A DNA stretch of 56,669 nt from an uncultured Lachnospiraceae bacterium (GCA_949840805.1 CATKXR010000027.1:1-56669); one strand, 5' to 3'. Counted from the first letter of the stretch, positions 22,985 to 31,753 are shown. The notes: generated by a model not told the origin, from the letters alone. Program-made: numbers and translations.

Positions 22985-23868
22985 TAAATAAAAAAATGCT
23001 TATAGGGAATCTCATTGACCACCGGATGATTGATCCCGTGAAACTGACACCCGTCTTCTCCATAGCAGGTGCCATGATCCGAACAGCAGATGACAAACGC
23101 TTCTTTCCGCCTCTTCTTCCATCCGTCAAACAGACGGCCAAGCTCCCCGTCCACGTACCGCAAAGCCGCCCGATGGCTCTCTAAGCTGTCCTGCCTGGCT
23201 CCCTCCAGATAAAAATAGTTGGGATAATGGATGGCATCCACATTCAGATAGAGAAACAGGCGCCTTTCCTCATCTGCCTTCGCAAGCTTCCCCAAGATAA
23301 AATCCACCTGATTTTTCGTGCTTTCCTTCACCGGGCATGCAAAAGAGGGATTCCAATAGCTTTTTTCAAAATAACCCGGGAACACCCTGCCTAAATCCGT
23401 CCGCTTATCAAAAAACGCCACTCCGCCCACACACCAGGTATCATACCCTGCCTTCCGAAGCCCTTCCATAACCGTACTTCCCGAATAACCGAAAGCGCCT
23501 TCCGGCACTTTATTTCCCATGCCGATCTGTTTGGGAAAAAACAGCATTTCCCGGTCAGCCAGGCTTTTCGCGTCAAACCTGCAGGGCAGGAACCCAGCAA
23601 ACATGGCATGATGAGAAGGATATGTAAAATTTCCCGGCGCCTGGCGCCTTTCCCAGGAACCAAACTGATTTAACACCGGCGTGCCTCCTGCCTCCTCCTC
23701 CATCTTTGCAGCATCGTACCGCAGCGTGTCAAGGCAGATAAACAGGATATCCTGTTTTCCAACAACCTGCCTCATATCCACAGAAATATTCCTGCGCTCC
23801 CCCAAAGATGCGAACAGCCGGGACGGCACCTCTGCGGCTGCCTTTGTATCCTTATTCTCGTATTCCAT
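22984..23868 (-). CDS. STM4013-family sulfatase-like hydrolase (alkaline phosphatase superfamily)
   Basis: Metal-site motifs of the alkaline phosphatase/sulfatase superfamily are visible: LFICLDTLRYDAAK near the N-terminus, the nucleophile region NFTYPSHHAMFAG, and CSDHGTCYGEDGCQFHGINH near the C-terminus, with Asp-His and His ligands. A Thr or Ser in NFTYPS probably replaces the formylglycine Cys of true sulfatases. There is no signal peptide. The ATG at 23868 follows GGAAGGGGGAAGGG; an in-frame ATG at 23895 is also possible. It is the third gene of the operon and would hydrolyse a phosphate or sulfate ester or phosphonate-type bond; substrate unknown. Confidence 0.82.
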   Translation of the reverse strand: MEYENKDTKAAAEVPSRLFASLGERRNISVDMRQVVGKQDILFICLDTLRYDAAKMEEEAGGTPVLNQFGSWERRQAPGNFTYPSHHAMFAGFLPCRFDAKSLADREMLFFPKQIGMGNKVPEGAFGYSGSTVMEGLRKAGYDTWCVGGVAFFDKRTDLGRVFPGYFEKSYWNPSFACPVKESTKNQVDFILGKLAKADEERRLFLYLNVDAIHYPNYFYLEGARQDSLESHRAALRYVDGELGRLFDGWKKRRKEAFVICCSDHGTCYGEDGCQFHGINHPVVNEIPYKHFFI

Positions 23869-23997
23869 TTTACCCTTCCCCCTTCCTGAATTCATATACC
23901 TGTAACCCGTTAGCCAGATAATCTTGCCACAAAATCCGACGGGCGGTGTTCCTCCCCTCCTGTGCCGGACAGGAAATATCCGGATGCCCGTCTGCCG

Positions 23998-25005
23998 TCA
24001 TATAGATGCCCGGATCATCTCCGCCTGCCTCTTGTAAATCACATTCTCCCCATAGATGTCCTGATAAATCAGATCCCCTTGGGCATTCATCTCAATAATC
24101 CTGGGCTTTAAACTTCCCTTTTCCAGCAAAATATCAATCCCCGCGCTCCGAAGGCCCGGGAATGCCTCCATTCCGCGCCTGCACAGTTCCTCCAGCTCCT
24201 CCGCCACTGTCCCCGAAAGCCCCAGAGCCTTAAACTCCAGCGGGTGATTATTCAAATGCAGGTTGGTGACAGGCCCTTCAGACAGCCTGGCCAGACAAAA
24301 ATCCATTTTTCCGTCCTGCACCACTGCCCGCAGGTCATAAGAATATCCCTGGTATTCTGCTTTGGCATACCATCGCTCTACAACACATCCCAGCTTCAGT
24401 ATTTTTTCCACTATAGAAACCACCTGCCCGGAATCCGTAATACGCCTCAGCTTTTTTGTGTTGATTAGCCCGTCTCCTTCCGGCGTCTGCCTGGCACAGG
24501 TATACAAAACCATCTGCCCCGTCCGCTTCTGCCGCCGAAACGCCGCAACTCCTGCAGCTCCGGACCCGCAGGATGGTTTTATAAAAACCTGGCCCACCTG
24601 ATGCAGCTCCATTATCTCCAAAAGCTGATCCATGGAATCCGGCGCCGGCAGTTCCTCCGTCACAGCCAGTCCGGCCCTTCTTAATCTGTCCTTGCATTCT
24701 CTCTTATTAAGCAGCGTTCCGATCGCCTCCGGATGATTGAAAAACCTTACATCCTGTTTTTTTGCCAGGCTTCCCAGTTCCCTCAGCTTCTGCCGGTAAT
24801 CCTCAGCCAGTTCTCCAAGCTGCCCCAGAAAACAACTGTCCCAGACCGGGGGATCAATCTTCAAAAACACCTTCCCCTCGGGAAAATCCTTCTTCCAACT
24901 GTCCCAATCCAAAAAAAGGACGTGCAGCCCGGCTTCCCGCGCTGCACGCCCCAGATAATGAGCCCGTTTGGTATCCGGCTTTCCCAGAAGCACTGGCTGC
25001 CTCAT
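23998..25005 (-). CDS. STM4014-family ATP-grasp-like protein
   Basis: The 335-residue protein starts MRQPVLLGKPDTKRAHYL and has ATP-grasp features: GQVFIKPSCGSGAAGVAAF near 140 (nucleotide-binding Lys and Gly-rich loop), CVVERWYAKAEYQGYSYDLR near 207, VVQDGKMDFCLAR, and AGIDILLEKG before PRIIEMNAQGDLI, with the metal-binding Glu-x-Asn. It should form an acyl-phosphate and ligate it to an amine. The ATG overlaps the stop of the STM4015-type gene by 4 bases (ATGA). A gap of about 130 bases follows before the STM4013-type gene. Substrate unknown. Confidence 0.8.
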   Translation of the reverse strand: MRQPVLLGKPDTKRAHYLGRAAREAGLHVLFLDWDSWKKDFPEGKVFLKIDPPVWDSCFLGQLGELAEDYRQKLRELGSLAKKQDVRFFNHPEAIGTLLNKRECKDRLRRAGLAVTEELPAPDSMDQLLEIMELHQVGQVFIKPSCGSGAAGVAAFRRQKRTGQMVLYTCARQTPEGDGLINTKKLRRITDSGQVVSIVEKILKLGCVVERWYAKAEYQGYSYDLRAVVQDGKMDFCLARLSEGPVTNLHLNNHPLEFKALGLSGTVAEELEELCRRGMEAFPGLRSAGIDILLEKGSLKPRIIEMNAQGDLIYQDIYGENVIYKRQAEMIRASI

Positions 25006-25862
25006 TCCGTCAGCATGGCGTACATATAAATCTCGCCACGATAATTGTCCGGTTTGTTCTGCTCAGAAGCATCCACAGATACAGGCAGGTTTTCCAGCTT
25101 CTTTACCATGTCGTCTGACATAAAATGGTAGTGGACATCCAGATGCCTGATATTCTCATAAGAGGGCAGCTTTTCCAGAATCTTCTCTCCCCCCTTATCT
25201 GACAAAGTTCCGCAAGACAAATCCAGGGTGTGAATCTTGTCCATAAACTTGCTTTCCAGGACAACCTCCACGATCTCATCCTGTATCTCACTGTCTGCAA
25301 TGCCAAGATATTCCAGCCGGGGAAATTCCGCATTCTCCAGGAATTTGCGGATCGTATCTGCATTCCCGTCAAAACCGTAATTATCACTGCCGATATAAAG
25401 AAGCAGCTTTTTCAGCTTCGGAAGCCTGGCCTTTTCAATCTCCTCAATCACATAGACCGGAAGCCCGCCGCAAATGATCGTCAGGGACTCCAATTCCTCA
25501 TGGCAGACCTCTCCCAATTCCAGGTCCATACTGCCCTTGATCGTCAGCTCTTTTAAGCAGGGCAGGGCCGCCCACAGCTTGCTGTAATCCCCCTGCATGA
25601 TCCAGGAAACCTCACACTCCTCATAATTCATATCTCCGATAAACAGCTTTTCCACATGGGAAAACTGCCCTGCATTTTCAATAATCCCGTCAATAACCGG
25701 CTGGCATTCCTCCTCAAAAGCCCCGCCCCAGTCTCCGATAATCAGTTCCGTAACCTGTGAAAATTCAGGATCAGCCAGAATATCTCCCACCAATGTGGCC
25801 GCGCTCTTACCTTCCTCGTCATATTGGCTATAATCATAAGAATATTTTTTTGTAAGCGCCAT
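25002..25862 (-). CDS. STM4015-family leucine-rich protein
   Basis: From the ATG at 25862 (GGGGG about nine bases upstream) the protein has 286 residues with an irregular leucine-rich pattern: VTELIIGDW, VEKLFIGDM, LKELTIKGSMDLEL, LESLTIICGGLP, LKKLLLYIGSD, LEYLGIADSEI and IHTLDLSCGTLSDKGGEKI. These are about seven or eight repeats of 25-30 residues. It lacks catalytic motifs and is probably a binding scaffold, perhaps recognising the substrate or a peptide for the two radical SAM enzymes. A longer frame up to 26015 is open but lacks a ribosome site. It is the first gene of the operon, with a strong promoter just upstream. Confidence 0.78.
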   Translation of the reverse strand: MALTKKYSYDYSQYDEEGKSAATLVGDILADPEFSQVTELIIGDWGGAFEEECQPVIDGIIENAGQFSHVEKLFIGDMNYEECEVSWIMQGDYSKLWAALPCLKELTIKGSMDLELGEVCHEELESLTIICGGLPVYVIEEIEKARLPKLKKLLLYIGSDNYGFDGNADTIRKFLENAEFPRLEYLGIADSEIQDEIVEVVLESKFMDKIHTLDLSCGTLSDKGGEKILEKLPSYENIRHLDVHYHFMSDDMVKKLENLPVSVDASEQNKPDNYRGEIYMYAMLTE

Positions 25863-25893
25863 GTGCAACATCCCCCTTTTTGTATTTCCTATT

Positions 25894-25922
25894 ATTATAC
25901 TGAAATACACCCAAATATACAA
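25894..25922 (-). promoter_or_regulatory. Promoter of the STM4015-4011 operon
   Basis: Minus-strand -35 TTGTAT (25922-25917), 17-base spacer and perfect -10 TATAAT (25899-25894), about 30 bases before the chosen start codon. Confidence 0.65.
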
Positions 25923-26012
25923 GCAGGAATTTTTATGTTTCAGGCTGTTGTTTGTCACATCATTACCACCCAAGGCCTGCCAGATAATCTGCCTGCCCGT
26001 GTCCCGTACCTT

Positions 26013-26029
26013 CATAGGTAAAACCTATG
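26013..26029. promoter_or_regulatory. Palindrome CATAGG-N5-CCTATG
   Basis: CATAGGTAAAACCTATG, which contains a T-N11-A LysR-type box in the form ATAG-N7-CTAT. A very similar palindrome lies in the lysR-citD intergenic region at 27252-27269, so both may be operators of the LysR protein encoded between them. Confidence 0.4.
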
Positions 26030-26051
26030 GGATTCATTATATATATTGTAC

Positions 26052-26236
26052 TTTACAATATCTTTCCCTCGTGATAATATAATAACCGAAGCCAACATGA
26101 AATAACCGAAAAACCTGTATTTCAAATGATAGGCGCGTTCTGCAGCTTTCCCTGAATATTCGCTGCAGCCGTTTCTATAACCACATTGTATCACAAAAAA
26201 CCGGTCTGCATGGAATACCATACAGGGCGGTTTTTT
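26052..26236 (+). ncRNA. Candidate small RNA (promoter to terminator, no ORF)
   Basis: A plus-strand promoter TTTACA (26052-26057), 17-base spacer and TAATAT (26075-26080) would start near 26087 and end at the strong hairpin terminator at 26201-26236, giving about 150 bases with no credible ORF. The palindrome TATTGTA-CTT-TACAATA (26044-26060) overlaps the -35. The RNA would run convergent to lysR. Purely predicted. Confidence 0.3.
26201..26236. terminator. Bidirectional intrinsic terminator
   Basis: Stem CCGGTCTGCATGG (26201-26213) with CCATACAGGGCGG (26218-26230), with T6 after it on the plus strand and A6 before it (26195-26200), which is T6 on the minus strand. It can end lysR transcripts and any rightward transcript. 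Confidence 0.8.
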
Positions 26237-26282
26237 GCGGAAAATTTCTGCGCTGTTATCCGGACAGCCTCCAAACACGTCT

Positions 26283-27194
26283 TCAATGCAGAACCGGTTT
26301 GTCGATCTCCATAAGGATCTGAATAAAGGCATTCATATATTTGGTAAGATAAAAATCTTTGCGGGAACACACATAAAAGCTGCGCCGGTTTTCAATCCCC
26401 TTAATCGGATAAATATTGCAATATGGATACAGCTCCGGAGACATTTCAATATAATTGATAGGGCAGATGAACACCGCGTCACAGGCGATGGCCACACGTT
26501 TGCCAACTTCGATGCTGGTAGTCTCCAAAAGAATATGGGGCTGGATATCATACATGACAAAGAGGCGGTCCTGGGTCGTCCTGACACTGTGGCCGGGTTT
26601 GCTGCAGATAAAAGATTCTTCTTTGGCTTCTGTGATACTGATTTCGGAACCGGACGGAATCCTTTTTGCGATGGCAGTATTTTTACTGGTAAAAAGCACC
26701 AGTTCCTCATCTTCAATAAGCATATAATGCAGCTCTTCATGTTTCGGATAAGTAGTCAGGCAGGCCAGATCCAGAGAACCTTCCAGCAGCATGGTTTCAA
26801 TGGTGGCGGAGCCATGTTCGCTTAGTTCCAGGCTTACTCCGGGAAACATCTTCCTGAACCTGGGAAGGACAAAAGGAAGGACCTGCATGGCCCGCTGGAC
26901 AGGAATCCCCAGACGGATATTGCCATTCTCCTCATGGTTGATTTCTTCGATCTCCCGGGCCAGGTTCTGTTCGATAGCCAACACCTGCCTGGCAGCCTCC
27001 ACATACTTCTGCCCGGCATAAGTCAAAGCGATCGGGTTTGCCGACCGGTCAAAGACAGGAGCGCCAAGATTATTTTCCACCAGTTTAATCATCTGGCTGA
27101 GGGACGGCTGGGAGATATAGAGCTTTTTTGCCGCAGCGGTAATGCTGCCTTCTTTAAGGACGGCCAGGACATACTGTGCATGTTTGATATTCAC
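26283..27194 (-). CDS. LysR-type transcriptional regulator of the citrate genes
   Basis: The 303-residue protein has an N-terminal winged helix-turn-helix (GSITAAAKKLYISQPSLSQM, residues 16-35) and a periplasmic-binding-protein-like effector domain from about 90 (NGNIRLGIPVQRAM). It is divergent to citD across 181 bases and is the obvious local regulator; the effector is probably citrate. The candidate operators ATAG-N7/8-CTAT in its flanks resemble the boxes of the citrate-sensing LysR regulator CcpC. No ligand residues can be confirmed by eye. Confidence 0.88.
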   Translation of the reverse strand: MNIKHAQYVLAVLKEGSITAAAKKLYISQPSLSQMIKLVENNLGAPVFDRSANPIALTYAGQKYVEAARQVLAIEQNLAREIEEINHEENGNIRLGIPVQRAMQVLPFVLPRFRKMFPGVSLELSEHGSATIETMLLEGSLDLACLTTYPKHEELHYMLIEDEELVLFTSKNTAIAKRIPSGSEISITEAKEESFICSKPGHSVRTTQDRLFVMYDIQPHILLETTSIEVGKRVAIACDAVFICPINYIEMSPELYPYCNIYPIKGIENRRSFYVCSRKDFYLTKYMNAFIQILMEIDKPVLH

Positions 27195-27250
27195 AAAAAC
27201 CCTCCTTTCCTAAATAAAACGTCTGAATAGCCAACAAAAACAAACGTTTG

Positions 27251-27270
27251 TCATAGGTTTTTCCCTATGA
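27251..27270. promoter_or_regulatory. Candidate LysR operator in the lysR-citD intergenic region
   Basis: TCATAGG (27251-27257) and CCTATGA (27264-27270) form a palindrome about 57 bases upstream of the lysR start. A second palindrome, GGTATGATACC (27308-27318), lies nearer to citD. The shared CATAGG-CCTATG motif recurs at 26013. Confidence 0.45.
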
Positions 27271-27375
27271 AAATTATAGTTTCTTTTATATTTGCCATAT
27301 GGATATGGGTATGATACCATAAAATCAGAAAAAGTCAACAGAACCCACAATAAATGTTGTAAAGGAGAAGATGCT

Positions 27376-27675
27376 ATGGAGATCAAGAAAGCCGCTATGG
27401 CAGGGACACTGGAATCCAGCGATGCCCAGGTGACTGTGGAACCGGGGACAGACGGAATTGATCTGTCCATTGAAAGCAGTGTGATCCATCAGTTCGGGAG
27501 GCAGATACGGGCGGCGGTGTTAGAGACTTTAAACCGCCTGGAGGTTTCCAACGCAAAAGTAACCGTAGTAGACAAAGGCGCCCTGGACTGTACATTAAAA
27601 GCCAGGGTGGAATGCGCGGTATACCGTTCTAACGGGATTACCGAGAATTTTCCATGGGGAGGTGTGATTCAATGA
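27376..27675 (+). CDS. citD: Citrate lyase acyl carrier protein (gamma subunit)
   Basis: The 99-residue protein begins MEIKKAAMAGTLESSDAQVT after AAAGGAGAAGATGCT. The AGTLESSD segment holds the serine that carries the phosphoribosyl-dephospho-CoA prosthetic group. It is the ACP of citrate lyase, which splits citrate to acetate and oxaloacetate in the cytosol. The stop overlaps the citE start (ATGA). Genes for attaching the prosthetic group and acetylating it (citC, citX, citG) are not in the window. The frame extends upstream to 27292 without a ribosome site. Confidence 0.95.
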   Translation: MEIKKAAMAGTLESSDAQVTVEPGTDGIDLSIESSVIHQFGRQIRAAVLETLNRLEVSNAKVTVVDKGALDCTLKARVECAVYRSNGITENFPWGGVIQ

Positions 27676-28574
27676 GCCATCCGAACAAAAAACGCTTAAG
27701 ACGTTCCATGATGTTTTTAAACTGCCAGAAACCGGGGCTGATCAAAGATCCGTATATCTACAAACCAGACTCCATCATGCTGGACCTGGAAGACGCGGTT
27801 GCAGAAAACCAGAAGGACGCGGCAAGATTTTCTCTCTACCATGCACTGAAGGAAATTGACTACAGAGGAGTGGAGAGAGTGGTCAGGATCAACGGCCTGG
27901 AAACCCCCCACTGGAAAGAAGACATCCGGGTCTGTGTGGCAGGAGGCGCCGATACCATCCGTATTGCAAAGACAGAATCCGCGGCGGATGTACATACGGT
28001 AGAGGAGCATGTGCTGGCAGCCGAAAAGGAATTTGGAAGGCCACAAGGTTCCACCCTTTTGATGGCAGCCCTCGAATCCTGCAAGGGTGTCCTCCACGCG
28101 CTGGAAATCTGCGAATCCTCTGACCGCCTGATCGGAATCGCGTTAAGCGGGGGCGATTACACCAAGGATCTGCAGACCGTGATCACCGGAACCGGAGTGG
28201 AACTGCAGGGCGCAAGGCAGCAGATGATCATTGCGGCGAGGGCCGCCGGAGTCCAATGCTGGGACACGGTATTTACCAATCTGGACGCTATGGATGTATT
28301 TGAAGAAGAAACAAAAATGATCAAGATGATGGGCTTTGACGGCAAGTCTCTTGTGAATCCCAGACAGATTGATATTGTCCACAAGATCTTCACTCCAACT
28401 CAGAAAGAAATCATTTTTGCGGAAAAGGTCGTCCGGGAAATTGATGAAAAGAAGGCCCAGGGAATCGGCGTATTTACCGTAGACGGCAAAATGATTGATA
28501 TTGCATTTTATGACGGAGCAAAGAGAACCATTGATTTAGCCAAGGCATCAGGCGTATATGAGGGGGATTTGTAA
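27672..28574 (+). CDS. citE: Citrate lyase beta subunit (citryl-ACP lyase)
   Basis: The 300-residue protein starts MSHPNKKRLRRSMMFLNC. It has PDSIMLDLEDAVAENQKDAAR (metal-binding Asp/Glu), VVRINGLETPHW, LMAALESCKGVLHALEI and FDGKSLVNPRQIDIVHKIF, all typical of CitE and the HpcH/HpaI TIM-barrel superfamily. It cleaves citryl-ACP to oxaloacetate and acetyl-ACP. The start overlaps the citD stop by 4 bases, and citF begins one base after its stop. Confidence 0.96.
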   Translation: MSHPNKKRLRRSMMFLNCQKPGLIKDPYIYKPDSIMLDLEDAVAENQKDAARFSLYHALKEIDYRGVERVVRINGLETPHWKEDIRVCVAGGADTIRIAKTESAADVHTVEEHVLAAEKEFGRPQGSTLLMAALESCKGVLHALEICESSDRLIGIALSGGDYTKDLQTVITGTGVELQGARQQMIIAARAAGVQCWDTVFTNLDAMDVFEEETKMIKMMGFDGKSLVNPRQIDIVHKIFTPTQKEIIFAEKVVREIDEKKAQGIGVFTVDGKMIDIAFYDGAKRTIDLAKASGVYEGDL

Positions 28575-28575
28575 A

Positions 28576-30141
28576 ATGATCAATGCAGTTGGAAGAGAAA
28601 TTCCGGAAGAAATCTTAAAAATCACCGGCAAAGAGGCCTATCAGGGAGCCAAAGCAAAAGACAATTATGAATTTATCCGGGGAGCGGCCAAAATCCATGC
28701 CATGGTGGATCCGGGCAGAAACAAGTTAGTAGAAAGCATCCGTGAGGTTTTGGAAAAATGCGGCATCAGGGACGGTATGACCATTTCCTTCCACCACCAT
28801 TTCCGGGAAGGCGATTATGTGGTGAATATGGTCATGGAAGAGATCCACAAAATGGGAATCAGGGATCTTTCCATCTGCGCCTCGTCTCTCGGGAAAGCCC
28901 ACGACCCCATCGTCCCCATGATTGAGGACGGAACCGTTACCAGCATCCGCTCCTCGGGAGTGAGAGGAAAAATCGGAGAAGCCATCTCCACAGGGAAATT
29001 AAAAAATCTGGCAGTAATGTGTTCTCACGGCGGGCGCGTCCGTGCCATTGAGTCAGGAGAGGTACATATTGATATTGCGTTTATCGGCGCCCCCTCTGCA
29101 GACGAGTACGGCAACTTAAAGGCAAACGGAGGCAAATCAAACTGCGGCGTCCTTTCTTATGCCATGGCAGACGCCCAATATGCAGATAAAGTAGTAGCCA
29201 TTACCGATACTTTAGTACCGTTTCCCAATGTACCTGCCAGTATTTCCATGACCAATGTGGATTATGTGGTGGTCGTTGACGAGATCGGCAATCCGGCAAA
29301 GATCGCCACAGGCGCGGCAAAACCCACTACGGACATGAGAAAACTGCGCATGGCCGACTACTGCACTCAGTTTGTGATCAACACGCCTTATTTTAAAGAC
29401 GGTTTTTCCTATCAGACCGGTGTGGGAGGCGCTTCTATCGCATCTACCATTTCCCTGGCAGAGGAGATGGAAAAAAGAGGGATCCGTATGGGATTTGGCG
29501 TAGGCGGGCTGACCACCCCCATGTGCAGCCTTCTGGAACGGGGACTGGTAGATGTCCTGGTAGATACCCAGGATTTCGACTTAGGAGCTGTGGAGTCGAT
29601 CCAGAAGCACCCGGACCGCCATATTGAAATCTCTGCTTCCGAGTATGCCAATCCGTTTAACAAAGGAGCTTATGTCAACAAGCTGGATTTTGTGATCTTA
29701 GCGGCCCTGGAGGTAGATATAAACTTTAACTGCAACGTGGTCGTGGGGTCGGACGGCGTGATTACCGGCGCACAGGGCGGGCATCCCGACACGGCGGCAG
29801 GCGCAAAATGCACGATTGTCATCGCGCCTCTCCTCCAGGGAAGAATCCCGGCCATCTGCACCAACGTGACGACAGTAACCACTCCGGGAGAGACCGTGGA
29901 TGTGGTCATCACGGATTACGGGATCGCCATCAATCCCAAAAGACAGGATCTGATTGACTGTGTGAAAAATACAAAGCTCCCGGTCTTCACCATAGAAGAG
30001 CTGAGAGACAAGGCTTATGCCATCACAGGAGAACCTGACCCGGTGCAGTTTGGCAACAGGATTGTGGGGATTATCGAAAGCCGTGACGGTACGGTCATGG
30101 ACGTGGTGAGAGAGATTAAACCTTATGAGTTTAAGGATTAA
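28576..30141 (+). CDS. citF: Citrate lyase alpha subunit (citrate:acetyl-ACP transferase)
   Basis: The 521-residue protein starts MINAVGREIPEEILKITG, after AGGGGGATTTGTAAA. Segments such as ISFHHHFREGDYVVNMV, FIGAPSADEYGNLKANGGKS, FSYQTGVGGASIASTISLAE and NCNVVVGSDGVITGAQGGHP are those of CitF. It swaps acetate for citrate on the ACP. It forms an operon with citD and citE; the transporter gene follows after 142 bases, a gap that contains a small GGGCAG/CTGCCT hairpin. Confidence 0.96.
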   Translation: MINAVGREIPEEILKITGKEAYQGAKAKDNYEFIRGAAKIHAMVDPGRNKLVESIREVLEKCGIRDGMTISFHHHFREGDYVVNMVMEEIHKMGIRDLSICASSLGKAHDPIVPMIEDGTVTSIRSSGVRGKIGEAISTGKLKNLAVMCSHGGRVRAIESGEVHIDIAFIGAPSADEYGNLKANGGKSNCGVLSYAMADAQYADKVVAITDTLVPFPNVPASISMTNVDYVVVVDEIGNPAKIATGAAKPTTDMRKLRMADYCTQFVINTPYFKDGFSYQTGVGGASIASTISLAEEMEKRGIRMGFGVGGLTTPMCSLLERGLVDVLVDTQDFDLGAVESIQKHPDRHIEISASEYANPFNKGAYVNKLDFVILAALEVDINFNCNVVVGSDGVITGAQGGHPDTAAGAKCTIVIAPLLQGRIPAICTNVTTVTTPGETVDVVITDYGIAINPKRQDLIDCVKNTKLPVFTIEELRDKAYAITGEPDPVQFGNRIVGIIESRDGTVMDVVREIKPYEFKD

Positions 30142-30283
30142 AAAATATAATAACTAATACGCATCATATAAAATCAAACCACTGCAAAAGGCTGCGGGCA
30201 GAACAGGGAACTGCCTGCAACATAAAAAGCATGGAAAATAAAAAAGGGTTGACAAAATCAGATACAATGTGGAGGAATAAAAA

Positions 30284-31636
30284 ATGTCAGAGTTTTTAGT
30301 TGGTATTCTAGGATTTGCCTGTATTGTCGGCATCGTGGTGACTCTTTTTAAAAGCAAGACCCTTCCGAGTATTGCATTTATTGCGTTTCCGATGATTTTG
30401 GCTGTGATACTGGTTATCGGAGGGTATTATACCTGGGATAACATTGGTTCTTTGATCAAGAGCGGATTCGGAAGCACAGGCCCTACGGCAGCCTTGTTCG
30501 TATTCAGCGTGCTCTATTTCGGAATCATGACCGATGCAGGAATGTTTGATGTGATCATCGGAAAACTGATGAAGCTCGTGAAAGACAATGTAGTCGGCGT
30601 ATGCGTCATGACCTGTATTATTGCCCTTATCGGCCACCTGGACGGCGGCGGGGCGTCCACGTTTTGTATCGTGGTGCCGGCTATGCTTCCGGTATATAAG
30701 AAGATGCATATGCGCCCCACCACTTTGCTTTCCATCTGCGTGCTTGCCATGGGCGTGTTAAACTTAATGCCATGGGCAGGACCAACCATGCGTGCCGCAA
30801 CGGTTCTTGGGATAGAAGCAAGCTCTTTATGGCAGACCATTCTGCCTGTCCAGATTGCAGGAATTCTTATGAGCCTGGGGGTAGCCGTGATCTTTGGCAT
30901 GATTGAGAAAAAACGCGGCGCCGGGCTAAGCGGCAAGCTGGCCCAGACCGAAGGAGAAGCCGTAATCAGCGAAACCGGCACTACAGAAGTAAATGAACTG
31001 GCCCGCCCCAAATTATTCCTCTTCAATATTTTACTGACACTTGGGGTCATCGCCCTGCTGATTAAAGATATTTTCCCAAGCTATGTACCGTTTATGCTTG
31101 GTGTTGCAACGGCAATTCTGGTGAATTATCCAGGAGCAAAGATGCAGAAAAAGATCATTAACAGCCATGCAGGCCCGGCTCTGATGATGTGCAGCACCCT
31201 GATGGGAGCGGCAGTTCTTATGGGTGTTTTGGTAAAGAATGTGGAAGATGTCACCAGCGTAATTACCTGTATGTCCAATCTCATCAGCAGCTTCCTTCCT
31301 GCAGTACTGGGACGCCATCTGCCCATTGTAATCGGAATCTTAAGTGTACCGCTGGCTCTGGCATTTGATACGGACAGCTATTTCTATGGAATGCTTCCCG
31401 TTATGATCGGAATCGGCGAAGGATTCGGAATCGCGGCAACACCTATCGCAATCGCCATGGTTATCTGCCGTAACTGCGCAACCTTCATCAGCCCCATGGT
31501 GCCGGCTACGCTCCTTGGAGTAGGTCTGGCTGATGTGGATATTAAAGACCACATTAAGAACTCGTTTTTATGGGTATGGGGATTCAGCTTTATCTGTATG
31601 ATTGTAGGCGTGGTTCTGGGGATCATTCCGTTATAA
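30284..31636 (+). CDS. CitMHS-family citrate transporter
   Basis: The 450-residue protein has about 11-12 membrane segments. Visible conserved stretches include IGHLDGGGASTFCIVVPAMLPV and VLNLMPWAGPTMRAATVLG in the first half, and IVIGILSVPLALAFDTDSYF and MVICRNCATFISPMVPATLLG in the second. These match CitMHS metal-citrate:proton symporters such as CitM and CitH. Position after citDEF strongly supports citrate import for fermentation. GGAGGAATAAAAA precedes the ATG. Transcription likely continues from the cit promoter and ends at the terminator at 31693. Confidence 0.92.
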   Translation: MSEFLVGILGFACIVGIVVTLFKSKTLPSIAFIAFPMILAVILVIGGYYTWDNIGSLIKSGFGSTGPTAALFVFSVLYFGIMTDAGMFDVIIGKLMKLVKDNVVGVCVMTCIIALIGHLDGGGASTFCIVVPAMLPVYKKMHMRPTTLLSICVLAMGVLNLMPWAGPTMRAATVLGIEASSLWQTILPVQIAGILMSLGVAVIFGMIEKKRGAGLSGKLAQTEGEAVISETGTTEVNELARPKLFLFNILLTLGVIALLIKDIFPSYVPFMLGVATAILVNYPGAKMQKKIINSHAGPALMMCSTLMGAAVLMGVLVKNVEDVTSVITCMSNLISSFLPAVLGRHLPIVIGILSVPLALAFDTDSYFYGMLPVMIGIGEGFGIAATPIAIAMVICRNCATFISPMVPATLLGVGLADVDIKDHIKNSFLWVWGFSFICMIVGVVLGIIPL

Positions 31637-31692
31637 AAATATAAAAGCCAATTTCTGCCAAAAGACTCGCGCCGCAAGGCGCACATAGAAAA

Positions 31693-31743
31693 GACGGGGG
31701 CTGCTGCACCAGGGTTTTAAACCCTCATGCAGCAGCCCCCGTC
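31693..31743. terminator. Long bidirectional hairpin terminator
   Basis: GACGGGGGCTGCTGCA (31693-31708) pairs perfectly with TGCAGCAGCCCCCGTC (31728-31743), with a second AGGGTT/AACCCT pairing inside. On the minus strand it is followed by TTTTC, ending the GT2 transcript; it also lies after the citrate transporter. Confidence 0.85.
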
Positions 31744-31753
31744 TCAAAAACTC

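Noticed and set aside
30142..30283. Promoter TTGACA near 30249 for the citrate transporter
   Set aside because: No suitable -10 lies at 16-18 bases; the gene is more likely read from the upstream cit promoter.
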